Notes: generated by a model from the letters alone, not told the origin. DNA of 64,000 nt from Myxococcus hansupus (GCF_000280925.3 NZ_CP012109.1:9336001-9400000); one strand, 5' to 3'; positions 41,412 to 50,231 are shown, counted from the first letter of the stretch. Made by a program: numbers and translations.

Positions 41412-41494
41412 TACTGCAGGGGACGCTCGAACCGCGCGCCTCGCGAGCGGTCGTGGCGGCAAACATGGCATCCTGAGATGGCGAGGTGCTGCCT

Positions 41495-41713
41495 ATGAAG
41501 CTCTTGGAACTCGACGACGTGTCGAAGGAAGCGGTCCTGCGCCTGTCTCAGGACGAGCTGATGCTGATTTCAAACGCCCTGAATGAGATTTTGAATGGGG
41601 TGAGGATCCGAGGATTTGAAGCCAGGGTGGGTGTATCGAGAGAGTTTGCAGATGGTTTTCATGCGGCGTTCAGGGCGGCCGTCTTCCCTGACAGAGTGGA
41701 TCTAACGGAGTAG
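41495..41713 (+). CDS. Small conserved-looking protein, possible orphan immunity protein
   Basis: A 72-aa protein starting at the ATG at 41495. The segment SQDELMLISNALNEILNGVR and FEARVGVSREFADGF resembles small proteins I recall from toxin/immunity neighbourhoods (L-N-N-A-L-N-E-V pattern). Codon use is less GC-biased than in cydB, which suggests horizontal origin. No toxin gene adjoins. It is followed by a terminator hairpin. The immunity role is a guess from likeness; reality of the gene is fairly likely. Confidence 0.6.
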   Translation: MKLLELDDVSKEAVLRLSQDELMLISNALNEILNGVRIRGFEARVGVSREFADGFHAAFRAAVFPDRVDLTE

Positions 41714-41727
41714 CCAGATACGCCGAA

Positions 41728-41768
41728 GGCCCACGCCACGCGGGATTTTTACTCCAGTGGCGCGGGCC
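41728..41768. terminator. Hairpin between convergent genes
   Basis: GGCCC and GCCAC (41728-41739) pair with GTGGC and GGGCC (41757-41768), with a two-base mismatch between the blocks and a T-rich loop (GGGATTTTTACT). It serves the small gene at 41495 and the minus-strand receptor gene. Confidence 0.55.
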
Positions 41769-41844
41769 CGGCGCAGAAGGTTCACCGCGGTGCGCGGCGC
41801 CCCCGTGTCCCGGCCACTGCGACTGGCCGGGACAGCGCGACGCC

Positions 41845-43968
41845 TTAGAACCGCGCGTTCACACCCGCATAGAAGGTCCGGCCGCGCTCCTGGAACACGT
41901 AGCCTTCCTCATCCTCGGTGCGTGAGTTGGCGATGTTGAGGACACCCGCGTTGACGCCGAAGCTCTTGTTGATGTCGTAGCTGGCGCCGGCATCGAACAG
42001 GGCGTAGGGGTCCACTTCCTCGGTGCCGCTGAGCTGCGGGCCAATGTACTGGCCACGAACGAAGGCCTTGAGGCCGACCATCGGCATCACGTCCAACTGG
42101 CCGTTGAGGGTGTGCTTGGGCCGGTAGGCGAGCTGCACGTCATTCTCCAGGTCGCGGCTCTCCAGGAACGTGTAGTTCGCGCTGAGGCGCACCACGTTGC
42201 CGAAGGACTTGCTCGCCGTCGCCTCGACGCCCCGCAGGCGCGCGCGGTTGACGTTGCGCGGAACGTACAGGGGCAGGCCCGTCTCCGGGTCGGTCCCAAT
42301 CGGGTCCACGCCCGTGCCACGCGGCGTGTCGATGAGGTTGCGGATGTTGTTCTGGAAGACGGTCGCCGACAGGCCCCACGACGCCATGTTCCAGTTGGCG
42401 GACAGCTCGAAGTTGGTGCTCTTCTCCGGTTCCAGGTCCGGGTTGCCGATGATGCCGCAGCGGCCACGGCAGCTCGTCACCAGGGACTCGGTGCTCATCT
42501 GACGCAGCGTGGGCGCCTTGAAGCCCGTGCCGACACCCGCCTTGAAGGTGAGGTGGGTGATGGGCGAGTAGACGGCGTAGGCGCGCGGCGTGAAGTGCAG
42601 GCCGAAGTTCTCGTGGTTGTCCAGGCGCGCGCCCAGCAGCAGGCTGAGGTTGTCCAGGAGGGACATCTCGTCCTGCGCGTAGAGCGCCTGCTGGTGCACG
42701 CTGGCGGCGCCGCTGGTGAACTCGTCGGACTCGAGGTCAATCCAACGCGCCTCGCCGCCCACCGTCAGCGTGTTGAAGCCCAGGTACGCGGTGGCGTTGG
42801 CCTCCGCGACGATGTTGTTCTGGACCAGCCCGTCGACGCCAGAGTCCAGCCCTTCCCAATAGCCGCGGACCTCCGAGTTGCCCCAGTCCCACTTGCCCTT
42901 GTGGCCGAGCACCGCGTCGTTGCGGTGCACCACCGTGTCCGCGTCGCCGAAGGTGCCGCCAATGAAGTACTCACCGATGCGGTTCTGGTACGCGCGGCCG
43001 TACTCGGCGGTGATGGTCTGCTGCGAGGTGGGCGTCCAGTTCAGCGACAGCCGGCCGTTGTGGTCATTGCGGCCCTCGAGCGTGGCCAGGTCGCCGAAGT
43101 TGACGACGCTGCCATCGCCACGCGTCACCGGCTCACCGTCCGCGTTGAGCACCGGCGAGCCCGGGTTGCGCGCGCCGTTCCATGCCTGGCGGTGGTTGAA
43201 GCCGCCGGTAATCTTCATGGAGAGCGTGTCCTTGATGAGCGGACCGCTGAGGAAGATGCTGGAGCGGAGCTCCTCGCCGTTGGCGCCCACGGTGGGCGTC
43301 TGCGCCTTCAGGTCGATGCCGCCCGTCCACTTGGGCGCCACCGGCTTGGTGATGATGTTGATGACGCCGCCCAGCGCCTCAGAGCCATAGAGCGAGGACA
43401 TGGCGCCGCGGACGACCTCGATGCGCTCGATGCCCTCGGTCGGGACGAGGCCGATGTCGAAGTCGTTGTGGCGGAACACCGCCTCCATCGAGTTCACGCG
43501 CTTTCCGTCGACCAGGATGAGCGTGTAGCTCGAATCCATGCCGCGGATGCTGATGCCGCGGCGGCCCTGGCTGCCGGCCGTCAGGCTGATGCCGGGGGCC
43601 AGACGGATGGCGTCCGTCAAATCGCCCACCGGCGCACGCCGGAGGTCCTCCTGCGTCACCACCGTCACCGAAGCCGGCGCGGTCGCCGCGTCCTGGGCGG
43701 TGCGGGTCGCCGTCACCACGACGGGCGCCATCTGGAAGATGTTGTCCTCCAGCGCCGCGCCTTCTCCGTCCATGGCGTCGGTTTCGGCCGGGACGCTCTG
43801 TCGCGCGGAGGGCGGCGGCGGGGTGGCCGCGTCCTGCGCCCACGCGGGCGTCATGGTCAGCAGCAGGGCCGAACCCATCCACTTCCAGTGGACGGAGAAC
43901 CGCGGTGAACGAGAGGGCAGGGGGGAAACATCGTCACGATGAACGGCGCGCAAGGTCCTTCTCCTCAT
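41845..43968 (-). CDS. TonB-dependent outer-membrane receptor
   Basis: A receptor of about 707 aa. A Sec signal (MGSALLLTMTPAWA) is followed by a TonB-box-like MAPVVVTATRTAQ. The plug has RRAPVGDLTDAIRLAPGISL, RGISIRGMDSSYTLILVDGK and IEVVRGAMSSLYGSEALGGV. The 22-strand barrel ends in an aromatic C-terminus (VNARF). It should transport a siderophore, haem, vitamin or glycan with energy from TonB. The start is uncertain: ATG at 43968, or TTG at 43953, which has AGGAGAAGG close before it. A 43-bp nested palindrome with a Fur-like core lies 115 bases upstream, suggesting metal regulation. No ABC permease adjoins. Confidence 0.92.
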   Translation of the reverse strand: MRRRTLRAVHRDDVSPLPSRSPRFSVHWKWMGSALLLTMTPAWAQDAATPPPPSARQSVPAETDAMDGEGAALEDNIFQMAPVVVTATRTAQDAATAPASVTVVTQEDLRRAPVGDLTDAIRLAPGISLTAGSQGRRGISIRGMDSSYTLILVDGKRVNSMEAVFRHNDFDIGLVPTEGIERIEVVRGAMSSLYGSEALGGVINIITKPVAPKWTGGIDLKAQTPTVGANGEELRSSIFLSGPLIKDTLSMKITGGFNHRQAWNGARNPGSPVLNADGEPVTRGDGSVVNFGDLATLEGRNDHNGRLSLNWTPTSQQTITAEYGRAYQNRIGEYFIGGTFGDADTVVHRNDAVLGHKGKWDWGNSEVRGYWEGLDSGVDGLVQNNIVAEANATAYLGFNTLTVGGEARWIDLESDEFTSGAASVHQQALYAQDEMSLLDNLSLLLGARLDNHENFGLHFTPRAYAVYSPITHLTFKAGVGTGFKAPTLRQMSTESLVTSCRGRCGIIGNPDLEPEKSTNFELSANWNMASWGLSATVFQNNIRNLIDTPRGTGVDPIGTDPETGLPLYVPRNVNRARLRGVEATASKSFGNVVRLSANYTFLESRDLENDVQLAYRPKHTLNGQLDVMPMVGLKAFVRGQYIGPQLSGTEEVDPYALFDAGASYDINKSFGVNAGVLNIANSRTEDEEGYVFQERGRTFYAGVNARF

Positions 43969-44082
43969 GTGGCTGTCTGAGCTGCGGGACTCCCCCCTCC
44001 CGCTGCCGCACGAGGCATTCACGGGTTTGTCGTTGAGTGAGACATCGGTGATTCCTGGCACGCCGAGGCGGCCGGAAATTCA

Positions 44083-44125
44083 CTCGAAGTTAGGTTTGAT
44101 TTTGCTAATCAATCTCAACTTCGAG
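44083..44125 (-). promoter_or_regulatory. Nested 43-bp palindrome upstream of the TonB receptor
   Basis: Outer arms CTCGAAGTT and AACTTCGAG are perfect 9-bp inverted repeats. Inside, after four bases on each side, TTGATT and AATCAA form perfect 6-bp arms around TTGCT. The core TGATTTTGCTAATCA matches the 7-1-7 Fur consensus at 10 of 14 arm positions. The element is A/T-rich, unlike its surroundings. It is probably an operator for a dimeric regulator, Fur-like or another. Confidence 0.7.
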
Positions 44126-44174
44126 ACACTTAACGTTGCAACGGCGCCTCTGTCAACGCGCGGAAGACGGAAAA

Positions 44175-44195
44175 CTTCTACTCGTGTCGTAGAAG
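44175..44195 (-). terminator. Intrinsic terminator on the minus strand
   Basis: CTTCTAC and GTAGAAG pair around a seven-base loop. On the minus strand the stem is followed by TTTTCC. It lies 43 bases after the stop of the gene at 44238 and before the receptor's palindrome. Confidence 0.7.
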
Positions 44196-44237
44196 CCCGA
44201 CTTCACGGCGGAGACGCCGGAACAGGAAGTATCAGTC

Positions 44238-44744
44238 CTACGTGGGCCAGACGGCCCGCGGTTCCTCGTCGTCCTTCGCGAGCAGGATGCTGGCGCCCTC
44301 GAGCAGGTCCTCGGCGTCCAGGGCCTCCACGGCGGTGCGCACGCCCGCGTGGGCATCCATCACCCGGCAGTAGACGCGCAGCGAGGTCTCCTGGAGTTCG
44401 CCTCCTTCGACCTCGCCGTTGCCCGTCCAGCCGAGCGCGTCCGTGAGCAGCTCCTCCACGGCGACGCGCTTCTCCACGTCGTGGCCGGTGCCCTTGCCCT
44501 CGACGGTGTACTGGACGATGAGCGTCGTCATCTCGGCGGGGTCGGGCTCGTCGTAGCCCTGGTCCACCCAGGGCCCGGCGGCTTCGGCGATGACCATGTC
44601 CGGATCTTCCTCCGGAGGCAGCGGGAGCTGCTGGTCCTCGCCCGTTTCGCCCACGATGCCCTGGTGCACGGTGAGTGCGCCGTCATGCACCCACGCCTCC
44701 CAGTACCGGAGCCGTTCGCCATCCTTCTTATAGAGCTTCAGCAC
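44238..44744 (-). CDS. Hypothetical protein with WGR-like N-terminal segment
   Basis: A protein of about 168 aa from the GTG at 44744; longer starts are possible. The N-terminal LKLYKKDGERLRYWEAWVHD, then HQGIVGETGED, resembles WGR-type domains. The remainder (TTLIVQYTVEGKGTGHDVEK and MDAHAGVRTAVEALDAEDLL) looks like a two-strand, two-helix unit. There is no signal peptide. WGR-containing proteins are common and multi-copy in myxobacteria. It lies 58 bases after the SDR gene on the same strand and ends at a good terminator. Confidence 0.65.
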   Translation of the reverse strand: MLKLYKKDGERLRYWEAWVHDGALTVHQGIVGETGEDQQLPLPPEEDPDMVIAEAAGPWVDQGYDEPDPAEMTTLIVQYTVEGKGTGHDVEKRVAVEELLTDALGWTGNGEVEGGELQETSLRVYCRVMDAHAGVRTAVEALDAEDLLEGASILLAKDDEEPRAVWPT

Positions 44745-44801
44745 GCTTCGATTCTCATGCGGTGGACCTCTGCATAGCATGGAGCCCCGGGGGCTCATGG
44801 G

Positions 44802-45572
44802 TCAGAAGGCACGGCCCTGACCCCCATCCACGGGCAGGGTGGCGCCTGTCACCCAGCGTGCGCGTTCCGAGCAGAGGAAGGCGACCACGTCCGCCACCTC
44901 CTCGGGGGCGCCGAAGCGGCCCCAGGGCAGCTCGTCCCGCACCAGCCTGGCGACCTTCTCTGGGTCCGCCTTCTGGCGTTTGTCCCAGCTCCCCCCGGGG
45001 AAGAGGATGGAGCCAGGGGCCACGCCGTTGACGCGGATGCGGTACTGGGCCAGGTCCACCGCCATCTCCTTGGTGAGCGCGGTGATGCCCGCCTTGGCGG
45101 TGGTGTAGGGCGCGCTGGTGGCGTACTCGCGGCCGTAGATGGAGTTGAGGTGGACGATGCAGCCGCCGCCCTTCTCACGCATGACCTCCACGGCGCGCTG
45201 GCTGCACCACACGGCGGACAGGAGGTTCCGGTCCAGGACGGAGGTCCACTGCTCCGCGGTGGCCGAGTGGAACGCGCCCGCGCCGCCGCTGCCGCCCACG
45301 TTGTTGACCAGGATGTCCAGTGTCCCGAAGGCGCGCACGGCGGCGTCGACGGCGGCCACCGCGCCGGCCTGGGTGGCCACGTCCGCCACCACGGTGGCGA
45401 CCTCGGCGCCGTCCGCGCGGAGCTGCGCGGCGGTGGCTTGCAGGGCCTCCTCGCCGCGCGCGCTGATGCACACCCGCACGCCCTCGCGGGCCAACGTCGC
45501 CGCGATGGCTCGGCCAATGCCCCGGCTGCTGCCGGTGATGAGGGCTGTCTTTCCTCGGAGCTCCAAGTCCAT
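44802..45572 (-). CDS. Short-chain dehydrogenase/reductase
   Basis: A 256-aa classical SDR. The cofactor motif is ITGSSRGIGRAIAATL, with NNVGGSGG at the structural motif. The catalytic residues are S144, Y156 and K160 (NSIYGREYATSAPYTTAK). The C-terminal PVDGGQG is typical. SARGEE after beta-2 suggests NADP(H) preference. The protein is similar in layout to 3-oxoacyl-ACP reductase-like and sugar dehydrogenases; the substrate is not evident. It is 231 bases downstream of pgi on the same strand, in a stretch with a 40-bp direct repeat. Confidence 0.9.
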   Translation of the reverse strand: MDLELRGKTALITGSSRGIGRAIAATLAREGVRVCISARGEEALQATAAQLRADGAEVATVVADVATQAGAVAAVDAAVRAFGTLDILVNNVGGSGGAGAFHSATAEQWTSVLDRNLLSAVWCSQRAVEVMREKGGGCIVHLNSIYGREYATSAPYTTAKAGITALTKEMAVDLAQYRIRVNGVAPGSILFPGGSWDKRQKADPEKVARLVRDELPWGRFGAPEEVADVVAFLCSERARWVTGATLPVDGGQGRAF

Positions 45573-45714
45573 GAGCGAGCGTTCTACTGCGCCCGCTCGT
45601 CCATGGGGGGCCGCGTGGTGCCCAGGCGTTGAGTCCTGTGCGGAGCGCCGCGAGCACGTGCGCCCGCCACGCGAGGGGCGCGGTGTGCTCCGGGGCTGTC
45701 CCGCCAGGAGACAA

Positions 45715-45794
45715 GGCGCCGCGGTCTGGTGCTCGAGGCCGCGGGCGGGGACCAGGCGCCGCGACCCGATGCTCGAGGCCGCGGGCCGGGGCCG
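45715..45794. repeat. Two-copy 40-bp direct repeat
   Basis: GGCGCCGCG, a variable five to six bases, then TGCTCGAGGCCGCGGGC occurs at 45715 and 45755, exactly 40 bases apart. It lies between the pgi stop and the SDR start. The copies differ by a few bases. It contains no gene. Confidence 0.65.
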
Positions 45795-45803
45795 ACAGGG
45801 CGG

Positions 45804-47393
45804 CTACTTCGCCCGGAAGCGCGCCTGCGCCGGGGACGCGCCGTCGGTGCGCTCCACGCCGCGGTCCGGATTTGCGGCCAGGTGCTGGAGCACCTTGAAC
45901 ACCGTCTCCACCTCGTCCGGCATGCCGATGTCCGCGGCCAACTGCTCGGCGGTGCGGGCGTCCGCGCGGGCCTCGCGCAGGCGCGCGGTCAGCTTGCGCT
46001 GGAGGTCCAGCACCACGCCCGCGGCCTTCTTGCCCGCTTCCACGCCCGGCTGGTGGTACGCGTTGATGTGCACCAGCGTGGCGTAGAAGCCCACCGCGCG
46101 CTCATACAGGGCAATCAGCGCGCCCACCGTGCGCGCGCTCACGTCCGGCACGGTGAGGGTGAGCGACTCGCGGTCCTTCTCGTAGAGCGCGCGCCGCGTC
46201 CCCAGCAGGAAGCCCAGCAGGTAGTCGCCGCTGGTGACGCCGGGCTCGACTTCGAACGCGCCGCCATCGCGGTCCTTCAACACCTCGATGAAGGTGGCGA
46301 AGAAGTTGAGCACGCCCTCGCGGAGCTGCTGCACGTAGGCGTGCTGGTCCGTGGAGCCCTTGTTCCCGTAGACGGCGATGCCCTGGTTCACCACCTTGCC
46401 GTCCAGGTCCGTCTCCTTGCCCAGCGACTCCATGACGAGCTGCTGGAGGTAGCGCGACATCAGGAGCAGCCGGTCCTTGTACGGCAGGATGACCATGTCC
46501 TTGTGGCCCCGGCCGTCGCCAGCGTAGTGCCACATCAGGGCCAGCAGCGCGGCGGGGTTCTTCAGCGCGTCCCGCTCCCGCGTCGCCGCGTCCATGTCCT
46601 TGGCGCCGCGCAGCAGCGCGTCGATGTCCAGCCCCTGGAGCCGCGCGGGCAGCAGGCCCACCGCGGACGTCACGGACGTGCGTCCGCCAACCCAGTCCCA
46701 CATGGGGAAGGTGCGCAGCCAGCCCTGTTTCTTGGCGTGGTTGTCCAGCTCGCTGCCTTCGCCGGTGACGGCCACCGCGTGCTTCGCGAAGTCCAGGCCC
46801 CGGGCCGTGTAGCCGCGTTCGGCCTCCAGCATGCCGTTGCGCGTCTCCTTGGTGCCGCCCGACTTGCTGATGACCACGGTGAGCGTCTCCGACAGCCGCT
46901 CTCCGAGCTGCGCCAGCACCCGGTCGAAGCCGTCCGGGTCCGTGTTGTCGAAGAAGGACACCTGCATCGGGTCCTTCGCCGAGCCCAGCGCGTCCGCGAT
47001 CAACTGCGGCCCCAGCGCCGAACCGCCGATGCCCACCAGCAGCACGTGCGTGAAGCGCGGCGCCTTCTGCGGCTTCACCTTGCCGTCATGCACGTCCTTG
47101 GAGAAGGCGTGGATGGCGGCCACCGTGTCGGTGATTTCCTTCTGGAGCGCGGGCTCGGGGGCCAGCTCCGGGGCGCGCAGCCAGTAGTGGCCCACCTTGC
47201 GCTTCTCGTCCGGGTTGGCGATGGCGCCCTTCTCCAGCGCCTCCATGGCATCGAAGGCCTCGTCCACGCGGGGGCGCATCCGCTCCAGGTAGTCCGCGGG
47301 GAACCGCATGCGCGAGACGTCGAGCGTGAAGTCCAGGCCCGGGACGACGCACAGATAACGCTGGTACCGCTCCCACAGTTCTCGCTCGGTCAT
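45804..47393 (-). CDS. pgi: Glucose-6-phosphate isomerase
   Basis: A 529-aa isomerase that interconverts glucose 6-phosphate and fructose 6-phosphate. The family blocks are VLLVGIGGSALGPQLIADAL, VVISKSGGTKET (sugar phosphate SIS motif), WDWVGGRTSVTSAVGLLP, and QGIAVYGNKGSTDQHAYVQQ. LYERAVGFYATLVHINAYHQ with GVEAGKK at the end completes the active site. The length is typical. The ATG at 47393 gives the full N-terminus. The gene is the first of a minus-strand series with the SDR gene downstream. Confidence 0.96.
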   Translation of the reverse strand: MTERELWERYQRYLCVVPGLDFTLDVSRMRFPADYLERMRPRVDEAFDAMEALEKGAIANPDEKRKVGHYWLRAPELAPEPALQKEITDTVAAIHAFSKDVHDGKVKPQKAPRFTHVLLVGIGGSALGPQLIADALGSAKDPMQVSFFDNTDPDGFDRVLAQLGERLSETLTVVISKSGGTKETRNGMLEAERGYTARGLDFAKHAVAVTGEGSELDNHAKKQGWLRTFPMWDWVGGRTSVTSAVGLLPARLQGLDIDALLRGAKDMDAATRERDALKNPAALLALMWHYAGDGRGHKDMVILPYKDRLLLMSRYLQQLVMESLGKETDLDGKVVNQGIAVYGNKGSTDQHAYVQQLREGVLNFFATFIEVLKDRDGGAFEVEPGVTSGDYLLGFLLGTRRALYEKDRESLTLTVPDVSARTVGALIALYERAVGFYATLVHINAYHQPGVEAGKKAAGVVLDLQRKLTARLREARADARTAEQLAADIGMPDEVETVFKVLQHLAANPDRGVERTDGASPAQARFRAK

Positions 47394-47488
47394 GGCGCGT
47401 GGCTTAGCGCCTCCGTGCGCGGGTGGGAAGCCGGACGCGAGTGGGGATGTGCATCCCCAGCACCTCGGCCGGCCGGGTGCTCAACACC

Positions 47489-48403
47489 TCACACGGAGGG
47501 CCGCGCCGCTTCGGGGGCCGGCGAGGCTGGGGGCGGGGGCTGCGCCGCGGGCGTCAACGGGGCCTCCGGCTTCCAGGCCGGGTTGCGGAAGACGTAACTC
47601 AAGCGTTGCTTCAGGGGCCCGGGCTTCGAGGCGTCGCGCGCGATGGCGGCGAACTCGTGGAAGGCGATGCGCACGGGATTGAACGTCGTGAGGTTCTTCG
47701 TCAACCCGTACACGGGCTTCTCGCCCTCGGGCTCGAAGGTGCCGAAGAGCCGGTCCCAGACGATGAGGATGCCCGCGTAGTTCTTGTCGAGGTAGCGCGG
47801 GTTGGACGCGTGGTGCACCCGGTGGTGCGACGGCGTGTTGAGCACCCACTCCAGCGGACGCGGCAGCCGGCCAATGGCCTCGGTGTGAATCCAGTACTGG
47901 TAGAGCAGGCTGATGGACTGCTGCGCGACAATCAGCACCGGGTGGAAGCCCAGCAGCGCCAGCGGCGCCCAGAAGACGAAGCTGGTGGGCGGCGTCCAGG
48001 TCTGCCGCAGCGCCGTGGACAGGTTGTAGTGCTGGCTGGAGTGGTGCACCACGTGGGACGCCCAGAAGAAGCGGCTCTCATGGTGGACGCGGTGGAAGGC
48101 GTAGTAGCAGAGGTCGTCCGCGAGGAAGAGCAGCACCCAGGCCAGCACGCCGGTGCCCATGCGCAGCGGCGTGAGGTGGTAGAGCGCCAGGTAGCCCGCG
48201 AAGGCCACGCCCTTCCACAGGACGTTGATGGCCACGTTGCCCAGGCCCATGGAGAGGCTGGCCGCCGTGTCCTTCAACGTGTGGCCCACCATAGGGCTGC
48301 CTTCGTCCCGCTGCTTCTTCACCCAGAGCGCCTCGGCCACCACCGTGAGGGCGAACACGGGAATCGCGAGGGCGATGAGGTCGGGGATGTGGGGTGCGTC
48401 CAT
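47489..48403 (-). CDS. Membrane fatty-acid hydroxylase/sterol desaturase-family protein
   Basis: A 304-aa integral membrane di-iron enzyme. Four TM-like segments frame three histidine clusters: FHRVHHES (H104, H107, H108), ASHVVHHSS (H117, H120, H121) and SHHRVHH (H193, H194, H197, H198). These bind the iron pair in the family, which hydroxylates or desaturates lipids, sterols or carotenoids. The ATG at 48403 has AAGGAGG nearby. The gene follows a TetR regulator by 29 bases on the same strand and is probably its target. The C-terminal 25 residues are Pro/Ala-rich. Confidence 0.9.
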   Translation of the reverse strand: MDAPHIPDLIALAIPVFALTVVAEALWVKKQRDEGSPMVGHTLKDTAASLSMGLGNVAINVLWKGVAFAGYLALYHLTPLRMGTGVLAWVLLFLADDLCYYAFHRVHHESRFFWASHVVHHSSQHYNLSTALRQTWTPPTSFVFWAPLALLGFHPVLIVAQQSISLLYQYWIHTEAIGRLPRPLEWVLNTPSHHRVHHASNPRYLDKNYAGILIVWDRLFGTFEPEGEKPVYGLTKNLTTFNPVRIAFHEFAAIARDASKPGPLKQRLSYVFRNPAWKPEAPLTPAAQPPPPASPAPEAARPSV

Positions 48404-48432
48404 GGTGGGGCCTCCTTGGCTTCGCTGCGAAT

Positions 48433-49098
48433 TCAGGCCCGCGCGCGGCGGCGAGGCCGCCCCAGCGCGGGGAGGAAGGCGTTGCGCATGAACTGCGTGA
48501 GCGCGTCCAGCATGCGGCGGTGCGCCGGGTCGTTCGGCCGGGCGCTGCCTCCCACCGCCGCGCCCTGCACCGCGTCCAACGCCAGCTCCACGATGGAGTC
48601 GAAGTCCGGGTGCTCGGAGGCCTCGGGGAACAGCTCGCGGGCCACGCGGTGCAGGTTCTCCCGGTGCGGCCCGTCCACCGCGGCCAACGCCACGCGCAGC
48701 TCCGCGTCCGTGCGCGCGGCGACGTACAGCTCGATGGCGGCTTGCAGCTCCGGGCGCTGGAAGGCGGCCCACAACATGTCCACCGCCGCCGCGATGCGGT
48801 CCCTGCCCGACGGCCGAGCGCCCACGCCGGCCAGGTAGTCCTGGATGAGTCGTGGGAAGAGGTGCTCCACCGCCGCGGCGAGCAGCTCCTCCTTCGTATC
48901 GAAATGGGTGAAGAGCGCGCCCTGCGACAGGCCCGCACGTTTCGATACCTCCACCGTCGTCAGGCGGGCGTAGCCCTGCTCCACCAGCGTCTCGATGGTG
49001 GCGTCCAGCAGCTTGCGCCGTGTCGTCTCCCGGCGCTCCTGCTGCGTGCGGCGGACGGGGCGGGGGGCCTTGTCCGATGGAGTGTTCTTCGCGGCCAT
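48433..49098 (-). CDS. TetR-family transcriptional repressor
   Basis: A 221-aa regulator. The N-terminal helix-turn-helix is LLDATIETLVEQGYARLTTV, then EVSKRAGLSQGALFTHFDTK, a typical TetR motif. The C-terminal ligand domain is less conserved. The ATG at 49098 lies 31 bases from a strong palindrome at 49129-49142, the probable operator. It heads a two-gene unit with a lipid hydroxylase, so it probably controls lipid modification and senses an acyl or sterol ligand. The ligand is not evident. Confidence 0.9.
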   Translation of the reverse strand: MAAKNTPSDKAPRPVRRTQQERRETTRRKLLDATIETLVEQGYARLTTVEVSKRAGLSQGALFTHFDTKEELLAAAVEHLFPRLIQDYLAGVGARPSGRDRIAAAVDMLWAAFQRPELQAAIELYVAARTDAELRVALAAVDGPHRENLHRVARELFPEASEHPDFDSIVELALDAVQGAAVGGSARPNDPAHRRMLDALTQFMRNAFLPALGRPRRRARA

Positions 49099-49128
49099 TC
49101 GTCCTGGAGGATAATCTCGAACTTAGTG

Positions 49129-49142
49129 AGTGACCAGTCACT
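49129..49142. promoter_or_regulatory. TetR-type operator
   Basis: AGTGAC and GTCACT form a perfect inverted repeat with CA in the centre, 31 bases before the TetR ATG and in the region between divergent genes. The arms resemble known TetR-family operators with a TGAC..GTCA core. Confidence 0.75.
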
Positions 49143-49439
49143 TTGTTGAAGCCAGGGGCGGATGATCCTCACAGGGGCGGTGTCCATCACCTGTCCCCGT
49201 ACACGGTGGGGCCTCGGCGGAAGTGGGCGCGTGAGAATCGATTCCGAGCCTGCTTGCCCACCAAGAGGGAGGGCAGGGGCCTGCCGGCTTCCCGCGCGGT
49301 TTTCCCCTGGGACTCGGGTATGAATCCCTCCAGGACGGTGGGCGTGCCGAAGCCCACCGCGTCGTCCAGCAGACAGGCGCCGGGAAAATTCGCAGGGAAA
49401 TACCCGCGCCACTTGCCGTCGTTTCCGCCCCGCCCCGAT

Positions 49440-50231
49440 ATGAACCTTTCTGCCCTTCTTCTTGGTTCTCTCCTGGCTTCGGCCCCCGCAGTTCCTTCCT
49501 CTCCCGCCACGGTCGCGGACGACGTACCCGAGGTGGGTGTCCCCTTCGCATGTGGGCGCATCCACACGGTGAGCCAGGGACACGACACGGGAAGTCATCA
49601 ACACAACGACACCCATGCGTGGGATTTCCGCATGCCGGATGGCACGCCCATCGTCGCCGCGCGCGACGGCAAGGTGCGCCTGGCGCGCGGTGACAGCACG
49701 CAGGGTGGCTGCGGCGAGCAGTTCGCCAAGCACGCCAACTACGTCGTCATCTCGCATGGTGACGGGCTGGAGACGCAGTACCTCCACTTCAGCGCCGTGG
49801 TGGTGAAGCCCGGCGACGTCGTGAAGGAAGGGCAGCTCATCGGCTTCTCCGGCTCCACCGGCTGGGCCTGCGGCGCGCACCTGCACTTCAAGGTGGCACG
49901 TGAGAGCGGCAAGGGTTGGAACAACCCGTCCGTGCCCGCGCGCATCGCGGGTTATGGAGATCCGGTGCGTGACACCCGCGTGGCCGCGCCCCTCTGCAAG
50001 GACAACGGCACGCAGGCGCTCATGGCGAGCAATGGCGGCGCGCATTCCCCGGGTCAGCCGGTGGTGTCCATGTCACCGGAGCGACAGCAGGCGCTGCGCG
50101 GCCTCCCGCCCGGGGCGCAGAGCATCCTCGACGGCCTCTCCCAGCCGCCCGCCCAGGGTGGCCAGGGCCTCGACGAAGCGCGTACGTCCGGCGGTACCCG
50201 CACGGCGAGCGGCCCCAGCGAGACTCGCTGA
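49440..50231 (+). CDS. Secreted M23-type metallopeptidase
   Basis: A 263-aa exported protein. The signal peptide is MNLSALLLGSLLASAPAVPS. The peptidase domain has HNDTHAWDFRMPDGTPIVAA (zinc-binding His and Asp62), VISHGDGLETQYLHF, and the closing zinc motif GAHLHFKV. M23 enzymes cut peptidoglycan cross-bridges or elastin-like peptides. The C-terminal 55 residues are Ser/Pro/Gly-rich, and the last 159 bases overlap, in the opposite direction, the 3' end of the GTPase gene. Whether both ends are used as such is unknown. The TetR operator lies 300 bases upstream in the divergent region. Confidence 0.9.
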   Translation: MNLSALLLGSLLASAPAVPSSPATVADDVPEVGVPFACGRIHTVSQGHDTGSHQHNDTHAWDFRMPDGTPIVAARDGKVRLARGDSTQGGCGEQFAKHANYVVISHGDGLETQYLHFSAVVVKPGDVVKEGQLIGFSGSTGWACGAHLHFKVARESGKGWNNPSVPARIAGYGDPVRDTRVAAPLCKDNGTQALMASNGGAHSPGQPVVSMSPERQQALRGLPPGAQSILDGLSQPPAQGGQGLDEARTSGGTRTASGPSETR

